Positions 44,063 to 55,948 of a stretch of 64,000 bases of DNA are shown here, one piece after another; within the stretch, counting starts at the first letter, position 1, and each line of letters opens with the position of its first letter. Under the pieces are notes generated by a model. The model was not told where the DNA came from and searched no databases. It saw nothing but the letters and a program-made list of their open reading frames with translations. Origin of the DNA: Cryptomeria japonica (lineage: Eukaryota > Streptophyta > Pinopsida > Cupressales > Cupressaceae); the NCBI RefSeq assembly GCF_030272615.1, contig NC_081405.1, positions 312,937,735 to 313,001,734 of the forward strand. Reading direction: 5' to 3'. The translations under genes were made by a program, and so were the position numbers.

Positions 44063-46000
44063 GATTGCTTGCGTTTTCTGAAATGTAATCTGCGCAATAA
44101 TTAGAATAAAAGTTATAATGTAGATCTAATTAATCGCATAAGAATGAAGATTAACAAATAATAATATCGACCAAATACAATTTAATTAGATTATGGATTA
44201 TCATCTTCAAAACTGCTTGAGTTCTCATATTCAAGGAGTATAGGAGGCAAAGTATAAATTGCAAGTTCTTGTTTACAAATTAAAAGAAAGAAATGAAAAA
44301 TTCTTCAATGAATGATTTCACGATTTAGATTCAGGTAAGAGAATGCAATATGAAGGCACAACTGATCATAAGATCTGTCATAAGCAATTTAAAGATTTTC
44401 AAGTTCAGCTCATAACAAACTTGTTTAGAAAATAAAATATTAATTATATGATTCTTAAGGACATTTACAAATAATGTTTGTACTTTTTAGCAATTAAAAA
44501 TGTTTTATTAATTACATTCACAAAATCTTCTTTATATTTGAAATATCAAATATTCAGAAGATTTTCTTATTAAATATAGATATTTATATTAATTAGTTAT
44601 TTAAAAGAAAAAATCATTTCTAAAAAATAGCAGTTATATCTAAACCTTAAATGATAAATTTATGAGAAGATTTTTCATAAATCCACAATTTTGAGGAAAA
44701 TGGTACCAATATAAAATTTTAAAGAAAAAAAGAATCAAGATGATCAAACCATTTAATTCTAGAATAGATAGAGAAATTTTAAAGTTTGAACTGAAAAGAT
44801 GTCATGATACAAGTCAGCTATAAATCATATAATTAGTCACATGAATGTTTAATTACACAAAACTAAAAAAATTCCTCCAAAATAACTAAAATTCATATTT
44901 ATTAAAATGAATCAATTTGTAGATGGATTCACCCTTTATAAATTGATTCTTTCTAAAAAAAAGTTCTTGAGTTTTGCTCCATTCCTTTCTTTCCTAAAAA
45001 TTGTGAGTTTGTAAAGAATCTCTCTATATTTTTATCCTTTTGAACTTCAAAGACAATCATTACTATTTATAATTTTTTTCTAATTTTTAATACTTAATTA
45101 ATATAAATACTTATCTTTAAAAATACCTCTAAACATTTCTACCCTTTATAAAGAAGATCTTATACATATAATTAATGATTCAAAGACATAAAAAGTTATT
45201 GAGATTTTAACTATTACTATTATATAGTTTTCATTAGGTAAATTGGGACATAGGGTCTGAACCTTTTGCATAACAACTAACAAGGCAAAGAGGGATCTAA
45301 CAAACCCTGAGATGACCAAAACCAAAAAAGACCAAATAGTTTTTAGAAAGAGAGGGTTTGACTACACCAATGAACCATTTAGAATAGGAGTACTGACTTT
45401 GATTTAAAGTTTCTTTTTCAGACATGAGGATTTTAGGAAGGAACCTGCAACCATCTTCAAGAAAGAACCCCTTGACCTTGGGCTAAAGTAGTTAAGAAAA
45501 ATTATAATAATACTAAAATTATGTGTCCCTAGGATGATATTTCTAAGTATGACAAATGGATGTCCATTCTACTAAACTAATTCTCAAGAGATCTTGACTT
45601 CATCCATTATTTTTTTGAAAACTTTCAACTATGTAAGACTTGATCCTTAACAAACTTATTGAAAACTATTCTTAACAAATTGATCAAAAAAATTCATTTA
45701 TAATAAAACAACATTATCAGAACCAAATAAAAATTTAATCAAAACTTGTTTAACCCCTAATAAAAAATAATTTAATCACAATCTTTCCTATTATAATTCT
45801 CTAATATAAAATACAATTATTTCTATAAACATAAAAAATCTCAATTAAAGAGGAAACGGACTCACCACGTAAAGGCTGCAATTTGATTTAAGAATTGCGA
45901 AAATGCTTCTACCAGTCTCCTCAAACCTTCCAAAATATAGAATCGGTGAACAGCTTGTACAGAACTTCAAACGGTAAAAATAATGGAATAGCGCTCTATT
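44063..46000 (-). other. Probable 5'-UTR exon and intron of the ubiquitin-like gene
   Basis: On the minus strand a good donor, CGTG then GTGAGTCC, lies at about 45865. Acceptors GCGCAG (about 44090) or TTTCAG (about 44078) lie just above the ATG, giving an intron of about 1.77 kb. The stretch 45866-46000 would be the first, non-coding exon. Long 5'-UTR introns are common in plant polyubiquitin genes. The intron is AT-rich and no ORF of note lies in it. This is a motif-level prediction only. Confidence 0.4.
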
Positions 46001-46001
46001 T

Positions 46002-46566
46002 TTCTCTCATATGTAAAGCATTGGTCACTTTTAATTTTCTTCTTATTATTCATTCCATTGATTTCTGATTTCTGTTAAAGATTTTGTGTGAACAGTATAT
46101 CCTGAAAATGAGTTTTCTTATCTGTATATATAGTATTTGGTCATATTTTTTTTTCCTTCCATTCCATTGATTTGTGATCTCCAGTAAAGATTTTGATAGA
46201 ATACTATATCTTGAAAATAGGCTCTCTCATCTGTATGGCATTGGTCATATTTTATTTTTTCTTTCTACTCCATTTGACTGATTTGTGATTTCCACTAAAG
46301 ATTTTGATAGAAAACTATATCTTGAAAATGGGGTCTCTCATCTGTATAGCATTGGACATATTTATTTTCTTCTTTCGGTTCATTCCATTGATTTGTGATT
46401 TCTGCTAAAGATTTTGAGTGAACACTATATCTTGAAAGTGGGTTCTCTCATTTATAGAGCATTTTGGTCATATTTTATTTTCTTCTTTCTATTGAGTTCC
46501 ACTGATTTGTAATTTTCCTTAAAGATTTGGTGGTAACACTATATCTTGGAAATAGGTTCTCTCATC
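46002..46566. repeat. ~112-bp minisatellite, left block
   Basis: Five units start at about 46002, 46115, 46225, 46338 and 46447. Each contains CTCTCATCTGTATAGCATTG, GTCATATTTTATTTTCTTC, CCATTGATTTGTGATTTC and ACTATATCTTGAAAATGGG. The array lies next to the presumed first exon of the ubiquitin-like gene. Copia-2 inserted in the next unit, and the array resumes at 51662. Confidence 0.75.
46562..46566 (+). repeat. Target-site duplication TCATC, left copy (Copia-2)
   Basis: TCATC precedes the LTR and recurs at 51662-51666 after the element. Confidence 0.8.
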
Positions 46567-47048
46567 TGTTGATAAGTGATGCTGCTCTAGCATGAAGCTC
46601 CATGCAACTCCAATTTGGACATGAAGCTATCCATTCATCACCATGCATAAGCTATTTTTAGTTAATAGTTTTTTTTGTTTATTCATGCAAATAAAGCATG
46701 TACTCCAGCATGCATGAATCCTTAGGATGATTTTTAGTTTTGCTTTTTGCATGAGTTTGTTTTTAGTAAATAAAGCATGTTGTGCATGCACTTATTGTAT
46801 TCTTAATTTAGGGAGTAGTTTGCTTTTTTTAGTTTGAGAGCCTTAGTAGCTTTCCATGCAAAGCTAGGAATATATTTAGAACTGTAGTTATTATTTATTC
46901 TTCTAGACTGCAAATTCTTTATATATACAGTCTCTATGTAATTTTTTAATTAAGCTTCAATAAAGATATTGGTGTTTTTCTTCTTTTTGCTGTTATTGTT
47001 TGCTAATCAGTTGGTTCAGAGAGGATAGGTCAGGTTCAAAATTCTACA
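46567..47048 (+). repeat. Copia-2 5' LTR
   Basis: From TGTTGATAAGTGATGC to CAAAATTCTACA. A TTTATATATACAG TATA-like word lies at about 46918. Confidence 0.9.
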
Positions 47049-47050
47049 AG

Positions 47051-47062
47051 TGGTATCAGAGC
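47051..47062 (+). other. Copia-2 primer-binding site
   Basis: TGGTATCAGAGC, two bases after the LTR; initiator Met tRNA type. Confidence 0.85.
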
Positions 47063-47117
47063 AGGTAAAATTGTTTTGGGTTAAAGTTTTATTGTTGGAA
47101 TTTCGCCAAAGTTAATC

Positions 47118-50100
47118 ATGTCAAATTCTAACCATATGCCCGTTCCAGAATTTGATGGGAATGATTATGATTATTGGTGCATTTAGATGCTGACCTTTTT
47201 GATTGGAAAAGATTTGTGGGAGATTATTGAATTAGGTTATGAAGAGCCAACTGATTGGAATGCCCTTACAGCCAATGAAAGAACAACAAGAAAGGAAGCA
47301 AGGAAAAAGAATGCTCAAGCTTTGTTTCACATTCAGATAGCTCTTGATAAGAGCTTATTTCTAAGAATATCAGGAGCAACAACTGCCAAAGATGCCTGGA
47401 AGACTCTACAAGAAGCTTACCAAGGTAGTGATCAAGTTGAAGCGGTCAAGCTTCAGACATTGAAGCAAGAGTTCAAGAATTTGAAGATGCAAGAAGCTGA
47501 AAGTATAAGTGATTATTGTGTCAGAGTCAAAGATGTAGTCAATAAAATGGCTACACTTGGAGAAATTGTAAGCAATAAAGTTTTGATTAAAAAGGTGTTG
47601 AGATCTTTGACACCCAGATGGAATCATGTAGCAATAATCATAGAAGAAAGCAAGGATTTGACAAAACTACAGTTTGATCAACTGGTTGGATCCCTGATGT
47701 CTCGTGAAGAAAGATTGAAAGATTCTTTTGAAAGTGTAGAGAAAGCGTTTTCCTCTAAATTACTAATCACAAAAGATGAAGATACAAGTAGCAGTAGTGC
47801 CAAAATCAATCAAGGCCAAGGTAAAGGGCAAAGCCAAAATTCTTCAAGAGGTAGAGGAAGAGGTGGCTCAAGAGGAAGTGGTGGTTTCAGAGGAAGAGGT
47901 AGAGGCAGATTTGATAAGAGAAATGTTCAATGTTACCATTGTAATAGGTATGGCCACTTTGAAAGAGAATGCAGATTGAAAGAAGGTAAAAGTGCTAACT
48001 ATGCTCAAGAAAGTAGTGACAATCCTCCTGATCACTTATTTTTATCTTATGCCAAGGGTGAAAATACTAGTAAAGATGTTTGGTACCTAGATTCTGGATG
48101 CTCTAACCATATGATAGGGAATGAGAAGTTGTTCTCAACAAAGGATGGAAGTTTCAAATCCAAGATCCAGCTTGGTGATGATAAATCATTGGAGGTTGCT
48201 GCCAAAGGAGCTATGGAGGTCCAAACAAAAGAAGGTATAAAGAGTATTCATGATATTTATTATACTCCACAATTGAAGCACAATTTGTTAAGTGTTAGGC
48301 AGCTATGTGAGAAAAATTATAAACTAGTCTTTGAGAATAAGACTTGTACTATCTATGATAAGAATAAGGATAATAGGATGATCACTGTTGTTCCCATGAC
48401 AAGAAATAGGATGTTCCCCTTGAGGTTTGGTGAACATAACAACAGTTTGGCAAATATGGCTTATGAGGATTCAAGTTGGTTATGGCATCTCAGGTATGGG
48501 CATTTAAATTTTCATAGTTTGAAGTTTCTAACTTCACATGCATTAGTTTTTGGTTTGCCCAAGGTTGAGGAACAGAAGGAGGTTTGTGAAGGTTGTGCTA
48601 AAGGAAAGCATGCAAGAGAAAAGTTTCCAAAGGGCAATGCATGGAGGGCTCATCACCCACTTCAGCTTGTTCATTCAAATATATGTGGTCCTGTGCAGAC
48701 TAAGAGTTTGGGTAAGTCATCATATTTCATCACTTTTATTGATGATTACTCACGAAATTGTTGGGTATATTTTTTTAAGGCCAAAGATGAAGCCTTGGAT
48801 ACATTCAAGAAGTTTAAAGCCCTTGTAGAAAATGAGAAAGGGTGCAAGATCAAATGTTTAAGGACTGATCGTGGAGGAGAGTTTTGCTCAAAGGCTTTCC
48901 AAAGTTATTGTGATTTTAATGGCATCAAGAGGCAACTTACTACTGCATACACACCTCAACAGAATGGAGTAGCTGAAAGGAAGAATCGTACTGTGGTTGA
49001 AATGGCAAGGTGCATGTTACAAACCAAGGGATTGAGCAATTCTTATTGGGGAGATGGAGTTGCTACAGCAGTGTACATCCTCAACCGTAGCCCCACCAGT
49101 ACACTAGAAAAGATGACTCCTTATGAAGCTTGGTATGGTAAAAGGCCTAATGTTAATCATTTCAAAGTTTTTGGTTGTTTGGCTTATGTGCATGTACCAG
49201 ATCAGAATAGACAGAAGTTAGATGCAAAGAGTGAGTCATGTATTTTTATTGGGTATAGTGAGAAAAGCAAGGCTTATAGATTGTATAATCCCCTCACTAA
49301 CAAGCTTATTGTCTCAAGAGATGTGATTTTTTATGAAGGGGGAGTTTATGGTCATAAAAAAGGCCATGTTGAGAAGCCAAAATCTATTTTGAATGATGAT
49401 ATAATTGCTGATATTGATCATGAACAGCCATCTAATGTTTCTATATCCAGTGGTTTAACTCCACCAAGCAATCCTTCATCAAGTACTTTAGTACCAAGTT
49501 CAATTCCAGCTTCTTCTCCAAGTTCTACAAGAAAAGTAAGGAGATTGAGTGATATCTACCAAAAGAGTGGAAATCAAGTACATGAAGAAAACCCAATAGG
49601 TGAGACAGTGAATTTTGCTTTATTAGCCAAGGCTGATTTTGAACCATCATGTTTTGAAGATGCATGTACTAATGAAGTTTGGGTGAAAGCCATGGAAGAA
49701 GAGATGGATTCCATTCACAGGAATGACATTTGGGAGTTAACAAAACTTCCACATGACAAAAAAAGGATTGGCACCAAATGGGTCTACAAGACCAAATTTA
49801 ACAGTGATGGGAGTGTTGAAAGACACAAGGCAAGATTAGTTGCTAAAGGATTCACACAGAAATATGGAATTGACTATGAAGAGACATTTGCACCAATAGC
49901 AAGACAAGAGACCATACGAATGCTGATTTCATTAGCAGCTTAGAAGAAGTGGAGCATACATCATATGGACGTGAAAAGTGCCTTCTTGAATGGGTACTTA
50001 GAAGAGGAAGTATATGTGGAGCAGCCACAAGGATTTGAATTGGAAGGAAAAGATAATTATGTCTACAAGTTGAAGAAGGCTTTGTATGGCCTCAAGCAAG

Positions 50101-51191
50101 CACCAAGAGCATGGTATCCCAGGATTGATGGATAGTTTCAGCAGAATGGCTTCTAGAGAAGTAAGAGTGATCCTACCCTATACTACAAATAAGAAGGTAC
50201 TGACATTCTCATCATAAGTTTGTATGCTGATGATCTTTTGTATATGGGTAGTAGTTCTAAGATGAAAGATGAATTCAAAGCTGCTATGATGAAAGAATTT
50301 GAGATGAAAGATCTTGGTCTAATGAAATATTTTCTAGAAATGGAGGTTTATCAAAGTAAGGATGAGATTTTCATTTGTCAAACAAAGTATGCACAGGATA
50401 TGCTGAAGAAATTTAATATGACTGATTGTAACCCTGCCTCCACTCCAAGTGCTCATGGAGATTTGTTATGTAGAGGTGATGGCGTTGATTTAGTTGATGA
50501 GACAACTTACAGAATTATTGTGGGGAGCTTGATGTTTCTAATCCATATGAGGCCTGATATTGCCTATTCAGTTTCACTTGTTTCAAGGTATATGACAAAT
50601 CCATCTGAAATACATATGAAGGCAGCCAAGAGGATTTTGAGGTATGTGAAAGGGAATTTAAGTTTTGGTATTCATTACTACCCTTCTGAAAAGTTCAATC
50701 TAGTAGGTTTTAGTGATTCAGATTGGGGAGGTAGTATAGATGACCGTAAATCTACATCTGGAAATTGTTTTTCTTTTGGTTCTGGTTTGATTACCTGGAG
50801 CTCAAAAAAACAAAGTATTGTTGCCCTCTCATCTACAGAAGTAGAGTATGTTGCAATTACCTTAGCAGGTACACAAGCCCTTTGGCTCAAAAAAGTTTTG
50901 GAAGAAATTGGAGAAAAACAAATTCAGCCTACAGTAATTTATTGTGACAATGTGAGTGCCATCAAGTTAGCTAAGAATCCGGTTCATCACAGCAGAACTA
51001 AGCATTTTAATTTGAAATATCACTTCATACGAGATTTGGTGCAAAAGAAGGATGTCGAATTGAAGCACATCAACACCCAGGATCAGCTAGCAGATATATT
51101 CACCAAAGCGATTGCGAAAGCTCAGTTTACAGCACTACGAGATAAGATTGTCATCCCTCTCAGCATCAAGGGGGAGTATGTTGATAAGTGA
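47118..51191 (+). pseudogene. Copia-2 gag-pol polyprotein with five stops
   Basis: ATG 47118 (MSNSNHMPVPEFDGNDYDYW) opens a frame of about 1357 codons without frameshifts. Domains: gag (UBN2 type) to about 47750; Gly/Arg-rich linker; complete zinc knuckle CYHCNRYGHFEREC at 47929; protease DSG near 48092; GAG-pre-integrase near 48480; integrase core 48660-49150; RT 49720-50480 with YADD at 50223; RNase H 50700-51100 with DSDWGGS, EVEYVA and CDN. Stops are TAG 47184, TAG 49941, TAG 50133, TAG 50154 and TAA 50190. The first catalytic Asp of integrase is Asn (AAT 48678-48680, in HSNICGP). The other catalytic positions are kept. Confidence 0.9.
51168..51178 (+). other. Copia-2 polypurine tract
   Basis: AAGGGGGAGTA directly before the 3' LTR. 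It overlaps the last codons of the polyprotein frame. Confidence 0.75.
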
Positions 51192-51661
51192 TGCTGCTCT
51201 AGCATGAAGCTCCATGCAACTCCAATTTGGACATGAAGCTATCCATTCATCACCATGCATAAACTATTTTTAGTTTATAGTTTTTTTTGTTTATTCATGC
51301 AAATAAAGCATGTACTCCAGCATGCATGAATCCTTAGGACTATTTTTAGTTTTGCTTTTTGCATGAATTTGTTTTTAGTAAATAAAGCATGTTGTGCATG
51401 CACTTATTGTATTCTTAATTTAGGGAGTAGTTTGCTTTTTTTTAGTTTGAGAGCCTTAGTAGCTTTCCATGCAAAGCTAGGAATATATTTAGAACTGCAG
51501 TTATTATTTATTCTTCTAGACTGCAAATTCTTTATATGTACACCCTCTATGTAATTTTTTAATTAAGCTTCAATAAAGATATTGGTGTTTTTCTTCTTTT
51601 TGCTGTTATTGTTTGCTAATCAGTTGGTTCAGAGAGGATAGGTCAGGTTCAAAATTCTACA
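51179..51661 (+). repeat. Copia-2 3' LTR
   Basis: From TGTTGATAAGTGATGC to CAAAATTCTACA, 483 bases, nearly identical to the 5' copy. The TCATC duplication follows at 51662-51666. Confidence 0.9.
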
Positions 51662-51845
51662 TCATCTGTATAGCATTGATCATATTTAATTTTATTGATT
51701 CTATTGATTTCTCATTTCTCCTAAAAAAAAAAAATTGAAAAAACACTATACCGTGAAAATGTATTCTCTCATTCGTATAACATTGATAATATTTTATTTT
51801 CCTATTCCTACTGGATACCACTGGTTTACGTGGATATTTACAAAT
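51662..51845. repeat. ~112-bp minisatellite, right block
   Basis: One and a half further units (TCATCTGTATAGCATTGATC, then ATTCTCTCATTCGTATAACA). This shows that Copia-2 sits inside the array. Confidence 0.7.
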
Positions 51846-52600
51846 GCAGCCTTAAGATTTGCGTGATAAAGAATCTAGTTCCACTGAATTTTGAATTTGC
51901 AGTTTGTCTAAGCTGAGTTGTTTAGTTTCTTCATGGGTTTGCTCTGAAAAATGTTTTTGATTGGGATTTTCTGACTCAACTTTTACTGAAATAATGATGA
52001 TGTTTTTATTTTTTAACTTAATTTCTTGTTTCTTTCTTTTCTTATGTCAGAATCTAACTAGTTCTAATTTCTTGTTTCATAAAAGGTATATGTGATATAT
52101 ACATAAAATGGTTGCAGTATATGTGATATATACATAAAAGGTATATAGAAACATCGATCTAATAATGCTTGTAACATGTTATGATAGATATTGAGAAGGG
52201 TTGTGATTAATGGTAGTACAACTGGCTTACACAATCTTGCGTTATGGTTTCATATCATGCTGGCGAGTCCCTAATAACTGTGTGGGATGGCCCTGATCGT
52301 TCATTAACAAATCAGATAAATATAATCGGTAAATAAAGGTGTCAAAAGAATTTTAAGTTTTAGGATAGATGTATCTGCATTAAAGTGTTTCCTGGGTTCT
52401 TGGTAGATCATATACTCATTAAATTAGTCATCAAGGTTTATATTATAATTTGCTTTTTAAATCAGTCTGCCGATTAAATTTCATCATCCGGGTTGGTGGC
52501 CTAATTTCATGATTAAATCAGGATCCTGTATTGTGGGATAGTTTGTTGATTAAATTAGCAGGTTTCGGATATGGCCATTCAAAACCCACCACCAGGTTTC
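51846..52600. other. Unique-looking DNA without a recognised gene
   Basis: ATATGTGATATATACATAAAA is duplicated near 52085-52140. No coding frame of note. Confidence 0.4.
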
Positions 52601-52604
52601 GTGA

Positions 52605-52810
52605 ATGCAATGATATGTGCTGCTTACAAAGGGAGGCAATGGCCTCTTAATAGTAACAACATTCAATTTTGAAAGAGATGCGGTGGCCTCTTGATAGCAG
52701 TAACAATATTATCCAAAATATTATTAGTAATACTTGAATAAGACATGTGCAGGGTATTAGGGGAGGCGGTGGCCTCTTGATAGCAGTAACCTCTTTCTTC
52801 TCTGTCGAGG
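52605..52810. repeat. Three spaced copies of a GAGGCGGTGGCCTCTTGATAG word
   Basis: Copies at about 52633 (drifted), 52677 and 52765, each followed by GCAGTAACA or a similar word. Each holds a small GAGGC...GGCCTC hairpin. Too short to classify. Confidence 0.45.
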
Positions 52811-52859
52811 GTGAGCTAAGTTCAATTTCTTTATGAGAAAAATAAATGTGACACACTTA

Positions 52860-53354
52860 TACAATTAGAACATGAAATTTTTTAGTTGAAGACTTGTGAT
52901 TCAATATATAATCTAAGTGGTTTAGGCCACAAAAGTTTTTATGCCTGTTAATGACGGTGACAGTCTTTAAATTTCATTCATAGTTTTTATTTGGATATAG
53001 ATTAGTTATAAATGTTCTTTCTGATATGATATGTTCTTAATATTTGTAAAATGTAAACTAGATATTTAACTATCTACAATGAAGGTTTGAAGATACGATT
53101 CATCATGCAACTCATCAAAATAACATGTATAGTGGAAATGTCCAAAAATGACTTTTTCAAAGATTCCACTAAAACTTAATCTAAAAATTATATGTTTATG
53201 TAAAATATAACTCATATGCAACTCAAATGGGCCAAATGCCTATTAGTAATTATAAGTATGTTATCTCTAACTTTTATATCCAACACAAAAGACTAATATA
53301 CAAAAAAATATTTGTTGTTATAAAAACAACATATTATTATTTAAAAAACAACTT
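52860..53354. other. AT-rich spacer
   Basis: Nothing recognisable. Confidence 0.4.
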
Positions 53355-53615
53355 ATATTGAACACAATGAGACCAATTGTTGAACACTAAAACCTTTAGA
53401 AAATCCTTCACATTTTGTCAAAAACAAATTATTTATTATATTCACCTTTAATATGAAATACTTTAATACATATACATTGCTGCCTCAATAGTTGTACACT
53501 TAAACAAGTATTTCATATTAAAGTTGAATAAAATAAATAACTTGTTTTCTTCTATGAAATGTGAAAGATTTTCCAAAGATTTAAGTGTTCAACAATTGAT
53601 CCCTTTGTATTCATT
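53355..53615. mobile_element. Fold-back (MITE-like) element
   Basis: The left arm (about 53356-53464) and right arm (about 53516-53612) are complements with mismatches, joined by a ~50-base loop. Both arms begin with CAATTGTTGAACACT-type sequence at the outside and end with TTTAATATGAAATACTT at the loop. No coding capacity. A target duplication was not identified. Confidence 0.6.
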
Positions 53616-53756
53616 AAATTAGCATAAACAAGACTGTGGAAGTACGGAAAAATGGCAGATTGCAACGGGCATCTGCGTTCAAACTAGTCGGCTTGGGATG
53701 GTTCAGTTGGTTGGAATGAGCCTCTGCGCTCAAACCAGTCGACATGGAATGACTCT

Positions 53757-55942
53757 ATGAAATCTAGTCTGCCTCGCACTTGTTCCTCGGGGTTTAATCC
53801 TTTGGTTTTAAATTTCTCTCTGCACCGAAAGCAGATTGATCATTTTGGTTCCTGTCAAAGTTTTCGATTAGACCCAAGTTACTTCCTCGACTATCTCCAA
53901 AACAAGCAGGGTTTCCCCGCTCCATCTCTTTACTTTAACAAGCACGCCTTTAATGAAAGTAAGGCCCCCAGTCATCAGCAGAATTGTTCTAATTCCAGAA
54001 AATGGCCCATTCTAGTCGTGATGGGAGCTAACAAAATTCCCTTGGGTAAGGCAAAGTCTGGTTGGGCTTCTAATAGTGGGAGAGTTCCTTCTTTCATCCG
54101 AAACATAGATTTAAAAGGCACATAAGGATTCAAAAAACATGGTAGTGCAAAGTAATTGCAGGAAACAAATTCTCTTTGTCACTCCCCCTCCCGAAAGCCT
54201 ACTGCAGATTTCATACCTGGGAATCATTTCTTCTAGAGGAGATTCGCTTCAAATCATTTTCGGGCTTTAGAAAAGAATAACCCCAAATATTCTTAAGGGT
54301 TTTAAATCAGAAGCACCATTCAAAGCAAGGGAAAAAAAGGGGTATGGGAGAGAACTCTTTGTCCTCCCTTCTGATGCCACGAATCCTGCTATTTCTCATC
54401 TGAAAGATAAAGGATTTTTTTCTAAAAGGCGTGGTATTGGGGGTAGCACTCCAGAGATTTTTGATTGGTGGCTCTAGTCTTTCCCAGATTTGGCCTTTGT
54501 TTGAGTTTTGTATAATGAATTTTTCCTAATACAGTGCATTGATTCTTCCTTAAAGCATTGTATTCTCCATGGAAAACCCATTTTTTTTTCATGGCTCATC
54601 CTTTCATCTTTTAGACTGGATGCTTGGATTTGACCCTCAAAGTTTTTCAATCAAGAAATCTCTAGTCTGGCTTAGTTTAGTTGGCCTCCCTTCAGAGTTT
54701 TGGTGTGTTGAGGCTTTACTAAAATTGGAGATTCTTTGGGTACTCTGGTTGGAATAGAAGAGGCTTTTAAATGGAAAACTTAAGGATGTGGAAAAAATTT
54801 ATGTGGAGATTGATTTAGAATTCGTATTTTATGGGGAGTTAGAAATAGTTTCTGAAGTTGGTAGATGGAAACAGATAGTCACGAGACTCACTTGCAAACT
54901 CCCTGGTAAGTGCCTCCTTAGAGATCAGATTATTTTTGGAGGTTCATTGAAAGGACAAATAGGCCCTTTGTTTCAAGATAATGAAGACTTCATTCAAAGT
55001 CAAGCTAATGTCTGCCCTAACTCTGAGGCTTTTTCTCTTCTGGGTGGGAACTATCTTGCTCCTCCCATTTTGAGCACAGTTTTGCCTCATTGTAGTTCAG
55101 ATTCTCCAAATCCATTAGTGAAGGCTCAGGATCCCCCTTCTAGCCTTGGTGGCATTGGCGCTTCTAAGAGAAAGCATAAGATCCTCAAAAAAGTGCCCTT
55201 CCTAAATAGGGGAGCTCGGGTATGGCTCAACAAGAGAGTATTGAAGAAAAGGAAAAGGTCCAGAAAGAATAAAGATGATAGAGTTGATCCTCAAAAATCC
55301 CACTCAAAATATAAGGGCGTTATTCTTTTAGAACTCCACTCTGGGATGGAATGCCCGAAAGAAGATATTATCCAAGAAATCAACACAATAGCTAATATGG
55401 ATGGTTCCCTATAGAGCCAACAAGTTCCAAGTTAGGTGTATACGATCCAAGATTGTCCACGATTATCTCCTATCCATTATAGACTTGGGAAGCCAAAATA
55501 TTTAAACGATTTTCCTTGCTTTAATCCTTCTTCCATGCCTTCCTTATCCCCCGAGAATGGTTCAAAGAATTCGCACAAGATTTCTCTTTCTTTAGAAGTT
55601 CCAAATTCTTGGGAAGATCCCCTACAATCCCCTTTTCTTTCTCATGTGGGTTTGAACTCAAATACCCAAAGGATTTTAAAGGATTGTATGATGGAGGAAC
55701 AAGAACCTTAAAATATTTTGGATACCCCTCTCCCTGCTCTTTATGCTCAAGTTAAAGAAAAGAGAAAGTTGGGTATCAAACATTTGTTTGAGGGAAATTC
55801 CAAACCTGATTTTGACATAGTTTCTCCTAAGAGAGGAAGAAAATATTTCAGTGAGCATAGATCTTTAGAGGGTGAGGAAGATGGTCATATTAAGATTACA
55901 GACCTGATGAAAGTAAGGAAGGGCTTGACTCTTCCTAAATAG
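53757..55942 (+). pseudogene. LINE2 ORF1, DUF4283-type nucleic-acid-binding protein, broken
   Basis: The first part (53757-54125) is Ser/Arg-rich. After a frameshift, 54569-54757 has the DUF4283 signature (SSFHLLDWMLGFDPQSF, then VWLSLVGLPSEFW). Then comes a basic region near 55150-55300 (KRKHKILKKV, LKKRKRSRKNKDD). Stops lie at 54755, 55412 and 55709. In plant L1 elements this protein coats the LINE RNA. Confidence 0.65.
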
Positions 55943-55948
55943 AAATAA

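Larger units (their letters stand above)
46567..51661 (+). mobile_element. Copia-2: full-length Ty1/copia retrotransposon
   Basis: LTRs of 482 and 483 bases, an initiator-Met PBS, one long gag-pol frame, a polypurine tract and a TCATC duplication. The two LTRs differ at only about ten positions by eye (near 2%), so it is the youngest element in the window. The frame has five stops and one changed integrase residue. Confidence 0.9.

Noticed and set aside
47406-48828. Additional ORFs in other frames inside Copia-2
   Set aside because: They overlap the well-supported polyprotein frame.
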